31,453 nucleotides of DNA from Zygnema circumcarinatum (Eukaryota > Streptophyta > Zygnematophyceae > Zygnematales > Zygnemataceae). The stretch is taken from positions 2,754,616 to 2,786,068 of the forward strand of contig CM074804.1 of assembly GCA_037447605.1 (NCBI GenBank), written 5' to 3'. A program made the translations under genes and the position numbers. Positions within the stretch are counted from its first letter, which is position 1; each line of letters starts with the position of its first letter. Shown here in pieces: positions 10,853 to 20,745 of the stretch. The notes beneath the pieces are model-generated. The model had not been told where the DNA came from. It searched no databases and saw only the letters and a list, made by a program, of their open reading frames with translations.

Positions 10853-13230
10853 CTATACCCCACTCCCTTTCCCTCCCTTGGCTGGCGGTGGTGTGTATGG
10901 TGCCGGAGGCGGAATTTTGGGTGGATGTTTTCCAACTCCCGGGGGCCGCTTTCCCTTTCCGGGAGGTTGGTGGCCTCCATAGTGGGGGGGGCGGTAGGCT
11001 GTGTAGTGGAGGTAGCGCCTCCTCATCCACTTCATTCTGGTGTACTGCTTCGTAGTGAGAGGTTTGTCCCACTCGTAGTTTGTGGGAGGCTTCACCTTCC
11101 TACAGGCCGGCTTTGGTTTCAACGTTCCCGGGCACGAGTTGTTGAATTGGAAGTCTGTGAATGCGGCAGTGAAGGGGGCGTACGAATAGTTCGACTGCCA
11201 GAAAAGAGGGAGAGGGAAAGTGAGAGAGAGTATGTGAGTGCACGAAGAACTGTGAAAGGATTCGTAAGGGTGGTAGAGACAGTGAGTTGATAGTGGGGTG
11301 AGTGAGGGTGTGCGAGATGAACACAAGGGTCCGTGGGAGAGAGGGAGAGGTGAAGAGGGAGAACAAAGTACGACGAGAGGACGGCGAGTGAGACGAACCA
11401 GAAAGGCATAGTCTTTGCAACAGTGTATTCGCAATAGACTGCGGCAATATCGAACATAGCACACGCAAGCGACAGCAGGGGGGAGTGAGAGGCAGGGAGA
11501 GGGAGGGCGAGAGAGATGGAAGGAGAGACGCACTCTAATGACTGAGCCATTATAGTCGCGAGTGGCCCACTGTGAAGCGTCCCAAACGGAGCCGTACGCT
11601 GCCAGGGAGTTGAAGATATTGCCCTTTCGCCACCTCCTCTTCATGTCCTGCCGGAACTCGCGCAGAAGGTAACCGTCAATTAACCACCTGCAGAGAGAGA
11701 AAGGACAGGGAGACAGAGTGAGTGAGGGTGGGATAGCTACTAGCGGAGTATGTGGAGGAAATATGAAAGGGAGAATGAGAGACGGGGAAAGAGCGAGTTT
11801 GCAGAAGGGCGAGAGAAACGAGAAAGAGTTAGGAGGGAATTAGAGAATGAGCGGGACGGGAAGAGACAGAAACAACTACTTGCAGGCGGGCGAGGAGGCA
11901 CAGTCGGAGGAAGTGGGCGAATTATACAGCGAAAGAGAGGGAGAGCGACATCAAGCTAAGGGAAAGCAAGAGAGGGAATAAAAAACCCAACAGAGACAGA
12001 CAGACAGAAGGAAAGAGAGGGAGAGACAGACTTACAGAACGTGGCGGTAGCCGTACACAATAGTGTATGTGTGAAACTCAGACGGGTCATACCACACTCG
12101 GAACTGCTCCTCGTGCTGACCCTTCCCCTGCGCGTAGTAGTTCGTGTGGATGAGCGCGCGGGAGGGCACCTTGTGGCCGATGATCTCGAAGTCGATCTCG
12201 TCACCGCCGCCCTTCATCTGCATCCAAATGTGTCCAAACATCGCTTAAGAAAAGGGCGGGTTTCGTTCATTGGGTCGAATTCTCCTACTGGGAGCATAGA
12301 GAACATTTAATGAAGAGAAATAGAATGAAATCGGAAGGACTGAGGGCATAGGGCTTACTGAAATTGGTGTATTGAGAAGTGAGCAATGATCAACGTAAGG
12401 GGACAAAGAAAACTAGAAAAGAAAAGAAACCGGGCTCGACAGCAATGATCAACTTTTTTTACTTACATAAAATGTGAACAAAATACCGGCCGAAAAGGTC
12501 TTCGGGATCTTGATCTTCACAGAGTAGATTCCGTGCCAGTACGTGTCTTTGGTAACGAACTTGCACGCTGCGAAGGATAAGAAAACGAGAAAAGAAAAAA
12601 CAAACACAAGGTAAGATTGGCGAGTCCAGAGACTTATCATGCACTGCAAAATACGTATGTATCCCTAATCGCAAATCCATTCAGAGGCGAAACACTGCTT
12701 CAATCTTGTTCCTTCGGAATGTCCTCTGCGGCTTCGGGTAAGTCGTCTCTCTCTCTCTCTCTCTCTCTCTCTTCACCACCTCCTACCCATCACTTCCCTC
12801 ATTCAAACATCCCTACAGCCATCTTCATACATCTGACAAAATGCCAACCTTTCATCCACCCCTCTCTCTCTTTCTCTCTCTTTCTTTCTCCGCATTTTCT
12901 TCCTTTCTTTTTTCCTCCCACCTCTCTCTAGCCTCCGCTCCCACTACAATTCCGTCCCTCCTCGTCCTTTCCCACGGCACTCCCCTATCCCTCCCTCGTC
13001 CCCCACTTTCGACTTCTCCCACCCCTCCCCATCCCTTTTCTCTCCTTCTTACCTGCCTGACTCGTCAGCGACAGAGTAATCGTATTGTTGGGGTAGATCT
13101 TCCACACGCTCGGGTCTCCATACACAGTCAGCATGTCGCCTAGGGGCACTCCCCATGCGACCTGGCAGCTCCCCACCACCCACAGCACCACACCAACAAC
13201 ACCCGCCAGCCTCCCCATTCTCCCCTCCAT
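10853..13230 (-). CDS. XTH: Xyloglucan endotransglucosylase/hydrolase (GH16)
   Basis: Exons on the minus strand, in order: 13230-13053, 12567-12467, 12217-12036, 11687-11534, 11194-10853; 318 aa, in frame. It cuts and religates xyloglucan or related wall glucans in the apoplast. Residues 1-26 form a signal peptide (Leu/Val-rich core ending near VAWG). Exon 2 carries the YWHGIYSVKIKIP and FSAGILFTFY strands. Exon 3 carries the GH16 catalytic motif DEIDFE (nucleophile Glu100, Asp102, acid/base Glu104). Exon 4 has WLIDG-LLREF and W-ASQWATR. Exon 5 has YAPFTAAFTDFQFNN and the XET C-terminal region (KWMRRRYLHY). The wording is closest to the class III-like group (XTH27/28). Odd: the usual N-glycosylation site just after the catalytic motif is missing, the C-terminal Cys of the family is absent, and a Pro/Gly/Lys-rich tail of about 45 residues follows. 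The donor of exon 4 is the least certain junction: GTGCGT at 11533 is preferred, GTCATT nearby would remove three residues. Confidence 0.9.
12745..12772 (+). repeat. (TC)n microsatellite in XTH intron 1
   Basis: About thirteen uninterrupted TC units within the first XTH intron (12568-13052). Much of that intron is CT-rich on the plus strand, so it is GA-rich in the transcript. Confidence 0.85.
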
Positions 13231-13501
13231 GGCTGCCCCCCCAAACCTGCTCCTTTCCCCCTCCCACTCCCTTTACTCTCTCCCCTCTCCCTCTTTCTCT
13301 CTCTCCCTCTCTCTTTCTCTCCCCCCCTGTACCCCCCCACACCGCCGAGCGGCCTCCGCCCTGCCAGCTGGCGCCAACGCGGCGCCCTTGGCGGCGGGCC
13401 GTGACGTGACGCGCGTCAGGCGCCCTCTAGCGCGCTTGGGACCGCCCCGCCCGGCGCGCAGTGCGCCGCCACGTGGCAGACGACGCGCGGGCGGCCCTCC
13501 T

Positions 13502-13535
13502 GTTGCGAATCAGATATTCTTCTCTGATTCGCAAC
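13502..13535. repeat. Perfect 13-bp inverted repeat with 8-bp loop
   Basis: GTTGCGAATCAGA (13502-13514) is followed eight bases later by its exact reverse complement (13523-13535). It lies about 270 bases upstream of the XTH start. It could form a hairpin or be a binding site or mobile-element footprint. No U-tract follows, and a terminator role would make little sense here. Confidence 0.85.
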
Positions 13536-13554
13536 GCAACGATTCGTCTTTTTG

Positions 13555-15615
13555 AATACGTACGGCACGAGCGAAGGGTCGGCGCGGATCGGTGGGCGGT
13601 ACGGCCAATTGGCGCCGCAATCCTGGCGGCCGCCGGAGGAAGCGTCTGACCGCGCGGCGGGCCGTGCGTGAACCGGACAGGGGAAAACGGCCAGGTGCAT
13701 CCTCCGGTAAAGTCAACGCCTGAGGCCAACTGGGTCGAGGAGTTGATCCACATCGTGGGCTGATCTGACCACTCCTCGGAGTGGATCCGAGGGCCGTACA
13801 GGCTGCTGAGGCCGACCTACCGACAGCTGTCCTTGTAAGGCTCCCAAATTTCTTGGGACGCGTGGCGAGTGAAGCCGCGGCGGCGGCCCGCATCGTGTGT
13901 ACGGGCCGATGGGCGGCGGCCTCCCGGAAATCGCGGGGGCGCGGAGGAATCGGAGGCCGCCAGCTGGCGCCCAGGGAGGGAGCAACAGGGCCCGGGCGGG
14001 GCTGACGGGCCGCGCAAGGCTTTCCTGTCCTTCCGCGAGGGTGACAGCTCGAGTCGAAGTGTTGCGGCGGTGGCCTCGCGCTGCGCTGCGCTGGATTGCG
14101 CTTTGCACGAGACTTGAACAAGAGACTTTTGGAACTCAGATTGCATCCGCAACTTGCGGACGCATTGGATGCAGGAGGGACCAATGAGCGTTGCGTGAGG
14201 AAGTCCACGGGCCCTGGACCGCATGGCTGTCCATGGAGTCCTCACTCTTGCCAATGACCGGATGCTGCCGGAATGCCTTGTTGCATGGGTACTCCCAAGC
14301 TCCCACCTTTCGACGGATTGTATGCGAGTTGCGGACCGGGGTTGGTCGAATAGCTCGCAGGAAGCAGCAAACGTTGGAGTAGACGCTACGTCTATTTTCA
14401 AGCTTGAGTACCTAGAACCTAGGGCGATCAATAATAGCCAACAAACCTCAGAAGCCACACGGCAGTCGCATCAGGACGACAACGAATGCGTGTAACGGCT
14501 GTACGGTACGGATTGTCGCTTGAAGAGAAAATCTCCCTGCAGATTCACATGCGGATTAATACCCTCTTTCGGTACGGTACGTGCGTCGTTAGGATTTTTT
14601 ATTTTTTCCGAAATTCAAGTCTGGCGTGCTCCACAGTTGCAAAGTTAGATATTTTCGCGCGACCACGCGCCGACAAGCGGTTGAACTCCCTCCCGCGCAA
14701 CCGCCCACACGCGGGGGCGCCACGTCGGACCGGCCGAGATCAATTGCGCGCCAGGGCGGCAGTGGACTCGCCCACCAACCGCCACGCCGCACAAGTAAGC
14801 GTACGGACCTCAGCCAAACAAGAGCCACCGACCTGAGCCGTAAAGTATACGGACCTGGCAGCGGGGTTTGTCGTCGATCAGCCGTGGGGACTCTATCGCC
14901 TTGACCGACGCCACGTGGAGCGCTATGAATCCGCCTGGCAGCCGCCCGGGCCCTCGTCAGCGGCTCCTGATTGGCCAGTCAACCCTTCTGACGCGGCCAC
15001 CGGTCCTGCTCTGTTCCTTCCGCCGTACGTACCATGACCCGTACAGTACCGTACCGTTGTCGGCGCCGTACGTTCGGGTCCGTACGACGAGGCAACAACC
15101 GACTCTCAAATGCGGTCTTTCCGACGGTGTCTCTCGGCGACGGGCGGCCGTACGGTCAGCACTTTGGCGGCTAGCGGTTCGCCGGCGCACGGTTTGGGGC
15201 TCGGTCAGGGCGCGACCTGCCCACGTGGCGCCAGCGTGAATCTGACGTGGCTCATCCTCCTGCCGCGTGTCCCACCGCGCGCCGCCACGTCGCTCCCGAA
15301 GATCCGATCGACGTCCGACGCCGTACGGCTCGCAGCCGCCGCCCGCGGTGACCGCGGTGACCGCCGTGCCCGCGCCGGTGCCCCGAGATTCCGGGAAAAA
15401 GGGACGGGCGGGACCGCGGGAGCGGGGCCCGCAACCGGAAGGCGAGTGCCGTACGGTACGGCAACCACGGTGGACCCAGGCCCCAGGGCGGCCGCTTCAA
15501 AGCGCCCACGTGGCAAGCGGATTAGAAAGTGCGCCACGTGGTGCGGTTTGAACACTGTACGGAACGACGCTGCGCGCAGGCTGCTGAAGGCAAACGGTGA
15601 GTCGTTGCGTACAGC
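13555..15615 (-). promoter_or_regulatory. GTAC-rich, G-box-rich region upstream of XTH
   Basis: GC-rich sequence with about twenty GTAC cores, mostly as CGTACGG or its reverse (for example 13560, 13599, 14501, 14506, 14572, 14577, 15025-15054, 15068, 15082, 15150, 15323, 15451, 15456, 15557, 15609), and CCACGTGG-type G-boxes near 14911, 15221, 15507 and 15534. Several GTAC sites are doubled as GTACGGTAC. No gene is recognised; long open frames here fit high GC content. It probably holds the XTH promoter, but it is unusually long (over 2 kb) and could also serve an unrecognised transcript. Confidence 0.4.
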
Positions 15616-16406
15616 AACTGGACTGAATGGAGCAGAACTGGAGCAGAGCTGAAGCAAAACTGGGGAAGTAACAGAGCAGCAGCGATAGTGCATGTGCCCG
15701 TGACGTGACGGCTCGAACCCTCTACCCGCCGCTTCGATGATCGCCGTGTCGGGTCGTCGCGGACGAGAGCGTGTTGTGGGGACTTGATTCGTGGAATGTG
15801 CTACTGCGGATGTCCTCTAGGAAGGTGTTTCCCTCGCATACGCAGCCAAGTTCAAGGCTCTAAGAATGTTGGACGTACGCCTGTTTCCCAGGCCGGCTGC
15901 AAAAGCATTCATGTATAATAAGCAGTTGTTATGATAGCGTTGGACATTCCTTTGATAGCAATCGCCACGTGGCGCATGCTGTAGCAGTGGTGACTGCAGG
16001 CATGGCCTCTTCCAAGTCGGTGCTCCAGAAAGTTTGCACCTTGTTTGAGCCTTTCTAGGCGTAAGGAGTTTCGTCTATATTTCATACATGTGCATACCGC
16101 GATCAGACACCATTCCGTGCACGCATAATGCCTTCATGTTGCCAACAAAGGCCACTTAGCACAGAATGCACAATATCCATTAACTCTCCACGCATTGCGA
16201 ACGCGCAGATAATTCACTCTCTAGTACGGCACCACGAACCCTTGACAGTCACTACGATTCTCAACCACTTCCAACAACTAAGCACGAACTTTTATCTAAA
16301 CAATTGAAGATAGTACTGCGGATTGAGCCACAATGCCTACCGACTAATCAGGTAGGCTACAATGTACATTGAATCTTGATCAAACTTAGTAATCAACTAA
16401 ATGCCT
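15616..16406 (-). other. 3' flank of carboxylesterase, no gene seen
   Basis: Composition drops to about half GC. No coding exon is recognised on either strand. The part nearest 16407 is probably the 3' UTR of the minus-strand carboxylesterase. Confidence 0.4.
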
Positions 16407-19400
16407 CTAGAGGTCTATAGGGCCTCGCGCTTGCGCCTGCGCTTGCGATGCATGTAACAAATCACGGAAAGTCCGTGACTTTTCGGTTGGTCTTGACGGC
16501 TTTGCTTGCTTCAGTACATTCTCGATGAGCAAGCATCTCTCCCGCGGATGGAGCGCAGTTATGCGTGTCCGGCTCATGTCGTACAGTATTCCCAACTTCT
16601 CCGCGGGAGTCCACGTCCGCCATGGCCGATTGGACTGCCATCGGGGCACCCCTCCATCGGCCATAGTCCGCCATGCCGTCAGCAATGAGTCGGTTACGAT
16701 CTCCTCCTCCTGCATTTCACAAACATCCTCATTGTGAACATGTTATCCTCAAGCTCCGTGCTTAAAGCATGGCTTCCAAAGATTGCCTGAGGACCGGGAA
16801 TACAATCACAGCAAAAGGCAGCCGCCTCTGCCCTCCCTAAAAAGCTGTTGAGATAGTTCCAACTTCACCTGCGTGTAGTCGCAGTATCCTGCTTCACATG
16901 ATATGTTTTTTGTGATTCCGAAGGAGGCTCGAATTTCGGCAGTGTGGCTCGGTCCCAGGTCCACTGTCTCTGCCGGGCACGAGGGCGTGATGTTCCAATT
17001 GTAGAGGTAGCTCGGAGCGGTCGACGACGCATGAATACTGCGCGCCATGAGGCGTTTGTGGATGGGACACGTGAAGAAAATGTCGGTCCACACATGAGCC
17101 AAGCGGTGCTCGGTCACATCAGCACCCACTGCACATTATTGCATGAGGAATGGTGAGAAACAACATGGGTATCATGGAACTCTCATACGCACACAGTGCC
17201 TGTTTGAAACAGAGGAACAATGAGAAAGTATGCGCTATTTTACAGCCGTATCTTTCGTGACTCACTGACCAGTTGTCCGGCATAGTTACTCCATTCGGGA
17301 GGGTAACGCAAGGCATACCTGTGTCGGATTCGTTGTAAAATCTTAAGAGGCTAGATGCGTCTGCTCCGGGATAGAGTTCCTCAAACAGCAGAGGCAACAG
17401 AGGAGCAGTCGCCTCTCCGAAGTTGGCGATGATGTCACTTTGGAAGTAAGAGCCTTCATTTGTGGTGCTTCCCACGAGGTATGGAACTGAAACGACAACA
17501 ACTCACAGGAGTTTCAGGAAAACTGACCAAAAAAAAAAAAAAAAAAAAAATGAATCACGGAACCAAGTCAACTGAACGTTATGGAATTCCGTCCTCACCC
17601 TTGTGGTACAAACCCATGTTTAGGGCCTCCGTTGGTTGGTACGGAAACACCGACCCGTCGAGTGTGTAATGGAAGAAGGAGGTCCACTCGACTCCTTCAC
17701 ACAACAAGATGTTTGCAAAGTTGTCATTGGAGATGTTGCGAGACATTGCCATCAATGTATCCCACGATGTTGTTCTCATGCACTCCACCTCCTCCGCGGG
17801 GGTCGCTAGCGGCGCACATCCAACTTGGGTCATGAAGTCTTGGCTCACTGCGTAGGCCTATCAATTTCAGCAAACAGATCAGTAAATTAGAAATGTGTGT
17901 ACGCGCTTAACACTTCTTGTGATTTGAGATTGCGAGCTGTTTGGTGCATGAGTAGTTTGAGGTACCTGCTCGAGGGTAATGAGGTGGACGCATGGCGGGC
18001 TCTGACTGATTGCCGAGGAGAACAGATTCGCAGATCCGGGTGCTACTTGGTGAAAGTCCACACATTGCGCGCCTATCAAGAAACGAAAAGCATAAATTCA
18101 GGCCAATATATATATATATATATATTGTATATATTGGTTTACGTTTTTGTTTAAGAGTAGATCTACTTTCTTATATTTTTCGACATTGGGTGCTCTCAGA
18201 CAAACCAGTTTATGCTCTGTCTCACCCTCCGCCCTTTGATAAAAATGCCCGCTTCTATCTTCTTTCATTCTTCCTTCCTGAAATGAAATGCGATTCGCAG
18301 CTCAGAAGTGCGTTTTTCTCTCCTGCCTAATCCTCACCTCCTGATTGGCCGTTAAGCATCACCTTCGCGGGGTCACCTCCAAAGAATTCAATGTGCTGCT
18401 GAACCCACTTGAGGGCGAGTTGCTGGTCCAGGAATGCTGCAAACAGAAAAGCGAAGTCAAAAAAAAAAAAAAAATTTGAGCACCAAAACAATATTATTAA
18501 AGAAACCAGTCGCTGTTTTCTCTGTTTGCATGCCACTCTGAAGCAACCTCAACCTCGGCCTCATACTAGATCCTCTCTTTCGTCCCTTGTCCTTGTCTCT
18601 CTCCACCTCATCTCTTTCTCCATCCTGCTCTCACCCCGGCCCCCGTCCCCCCCCTCCCGACTCCTCCTCTCTCCTGCTCTTCCAATCCCTCGCCGCCTTC
18701 TGCTCCCTCTCCCCTCTCCTTTCCATTTCTCTTTCTCCTATTCTCCTGCTCCCCCCCCTCCCTTTCCAATCCTTCTGCAGCTCTCACCCCAATTTCCAGT
18801 AGTGTTCGATTCCGCCAGCGTGAGAGGATGTGCGAAGTATCCGAACGGACCCCTCCGAAACTGCACACCATGATGGCCATTTCCCGTCAGCTCTCAAATT
18901 GCCTGCCACGAGTCACTGCCACCTCAATATGCGCAGTCACAATGGCGGTCAAGATTGCGGCTGACTACGTTCCTGAGCTCATGGCCGCCTTTGACCTGAA
19001 TGTTGACTTGGATCATGTCAGTCCGCGCCACTCCGGCGCAGCCGCTGAGGTGGTCGTCCGAGGCAGAGCAGAGGTTGATGGCCCCGCCGTGGATGTACAC
19101 GCGCACAGGGAGACCACTGGTGGGGGTGGCGTGGACAGGGGCCCAAATGTTCAAAAAAAGGCAATCCTGCAAACCGGAATGTGGGGTTTGAAAATCACCC
19201 AAAAGTCTAGTTAAGAGATATGCATATAAAACAAGGAAATTCTGCAAAGAAAACAATCCCGCAAACCCAAATTTCGTGTTTCTAGAACACTCAAAAATGA
19301 TAAAGACAAGCTCAAATATGGTTCTTCATGTGCCTGCCGTCGCGCCGCGCACAGAAACCGCCGGAAAAAATGGGTTTGAGCTTACCTCACTGCTGAGGTC

Positions 19401-19832
19401 ATTCGCATCTTGCGAGTCGGCTAGTGCGGTCGTAGAGAGGCTGCAGATGTTGCCACATGGCGGCGGGACAGTGGTCGCTTGGAGCGCGGGGTCCGGGTAC
19501 TTGGTATCGTACATTTTCGGAGCGCGGTAGCGGTCCGGTCCGAGGGGGGACGCCGCGAAGGGGACTCCAAGGAACTGAGTGACCGTGGCGTGCACGGGGC
19601 AGGACATGCCCTGAATGATGCCAAGTGGCAGCGCGACAGTGCGTGATTCGAAGGCGATGCCAACGGAAGGGAGGACGGGGAAGGGAAGGACAGTGGCGGA
19701 GGAGAGAGGGAGGGAGAGGAGGGAGACGAGAGAGAGAGCGAGGAGAGGAAGGGAGGGAAGGGACGAGAACGCGGGAGGGGAGCTGAGCAGACGAACGGGA
19801 GCCCTGAGGAGCTGCATTGTTGGGGGAAACAT
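16407..19832 (-). CDS. Secreted type-B carboxylesterase (cholinesterase-like)
   Basis: Minus-strand exons in order: 19832-19386, 19166-18996, 18860-18788, 18436-18338, 18072-17966, 17857-17599, 17486-17319, 17128-16869, 16709-16407; 628 aa, in frame. It is an alpha/beta-hydrolase of the COesterase family (PF00135) that hydrolyses carboxylic esters; the substrate is unknown. A signal peptide with a long Leu/Ser-rich core ends near SSATVLP. Family landmarks in order: VTQFLGVPFAASPLG, DCLFLNIWAP, oxyanion YIHGGA, VNIQFRRGPFGYF, DQQLALKWVQQHI-FFGGDP, nucleophile elbow GQSGG with Ser262, SSAISQSP, VGSTTNEG with Glu396, FTCPIHKR, GPSH with His503, and a C-terminal W-TMADGGVPRW stretch. All three catalytic residues are present. 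The elbow has Gln-Ser-Gly instead of the usual Glu-Ser-Ala. The exon 2 donor is GTCAAA and weak, but the join restores the family motif. An upstream in-frame ATG exists; ATG at 19832 or 19817 puts the signal sequence nearest the start. Confidence 0.88.
17529..17550 (+). repeat. Poly-A run in carboxylesterase intron 6
   Basis: Twenty-two consecutive A on the plus strand (T in the transcript), inside the intron 17487-17598. Being minus-strand poly-T close to the 3' splice site, it serves as the polypyrimidine tract. Confidence 0.8.
18106..18125. repeat. (TA)n microsatellite in carboxylesterase intron 4
   Basis: About ten TA units in the intron between exons 4 and 5 (18073-18337). No other feature is associated. 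Confidence 0.8.
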
Positions 19833-20590
19833 CGTGTGGAAGGGAGGTAGTGGGAGAGAGCGAGTGAGAGAGAGCGAGTGGGAGAGGGAGAAGGAGAAGA
19901 AGGATCGAGAGTGGGAGAGGGAGAGGAGCGCGAGGGCGAGGTGGCGAGTAATGGCCACTGCGGAAACCGGAAGTGAACACCAAAGGGAGTGCGCGGATCG
20001 CCCCGCGATACGGAAAAGACGCGGCACCCGCGGATCGCCGTTCATTCAGAACCCACGGGACCGCGCGGCCGTCCGATCGAGAGGGTGGCTGGCGGCGCAA
20101 CCTGATTGGCTGAAAAACGATCCTGGCCAATGCGAGGTTACCACGTGTACAGAGAGGTTCGCTGGTCAATGATGCAAACACATCACCACGTGGCAGCATA
20201 TAAGAGAGAAAAGTGTACACGTGTCATCCAATGATTCGAGGAACACCTTTGGGACGGTACGGACGCTATCGGAAATTCCCTGAAAACGTTTAGGAGTGAA
20301 TTCGGTCCGAGTAAAATGTGTTTCCCCCTGCCCTGTACCATAAGAGCCAATCCGATGCTCCCATTGTCAGGCAGCCGATCCAAATAATTTCCATCTGACC
20401 GGTAAAAGATGTGTCCACAGCCCGACAAAAAGGCAGTCCCCATGTACGGACGCGCTGCCGTACGGCGAACGATTTGTCGTTTTGGAGTTCGCTCTCCCCG
20501 CTCGTCGCGCTGACGGTCCGCCCGTAATTATTGGATGCTGACGTGGCCCGCTGAAAGCGCTACGATGCCACGTCAGCGGCGGCGGCGCTT
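19833..20590 (-). promoter_or_regulatory. Upstream region of carboxylesterase
   Basis: The first 120 bases are GA-rich on the plus strand (CT-rich leader in the transcript). Beyond it are ACGT cores (CCACGTGT near 20143, CCACGTGG at 20186-20193, ACACGTGT near 20219), GTAC sites in CG context (20257, 20444, 20460), and several CCAAT/ATTGG elements (near 20104, 20127, 20229, 20347). A TATAAG lies at 20199, but on the plus strand. This is the same motif set as upstream of the other genes. Function is inferred from position only. Confidence 0.42.
20537..20577. repeat. 11-bp inverted repeat carrying TGACGTGG
   Basis: GCTGACGTGGC (20537-20547) and its exact reverse complement GCCACGTCAGC (20567-20577) are 19 bases apart. 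Each arm contains TGACGTGG, a bZIP-type hybrid C/G-box. Two facing sites suggest a paired binding element. Confidence 0.75.
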
Positions 20591-20689
20591 CTATCAGGCG
20601 CCCTCCCTTGCTCCTCTCACTGCTCGCCCTCTCCCTTCCTCCCTCGCGCCATTGCCAATCTCCGCTTCCTCTCCCTCTCCATCTTCCTC

Positions 20690-20745
20690 TCCCTCTCCCC
20701 TCTCCCCTCTCCCCTCTCCCCTCTCCCNNNNNNNNNNCCCCCTCT
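20690..20745. other. Assembly gap (10 N) within CCCCTCT repeat
   Basis: Ten N occupy 20728-20737, flanked by CCCCTCT repeats on the left and CCCCCTCT on the right. The true repeat length is unknown; ten N is probably a placeholder. Confidence 0.95.

Noticed and set aside
13510-14458. Long minus-strand open frames upstream of XTH
   Set aside because: Arg/Ala/Pro-rich composition fits high GC; overlapping frames on both strands are equally open and no family motif is seen, apart from the weak stretch listed as a finding.
14868-15693. Open frames of 120-180 codons on both strands
   Set aside because: GC-rich sequence with CGTACGG repeats; no motif, no splice partners.
17287-17318. Extending carboxylesterase exon 7 to the GTGAGT donor near 17270
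   Set aside because: That junction is phase 0 and runs into an immediate stop in exon 8; the donor GTATGC at 17318 keeps the frame.
19833-20045. Upstream in-frame ATG at 20045 as carboxylesterase start
   Set aside because: It would put about 70 Ser/Leu/Arg-rich residues before the signal peptide and lies in GA-rich probable leader; ATG at 19832 or 19817 fits a secreted protein better.
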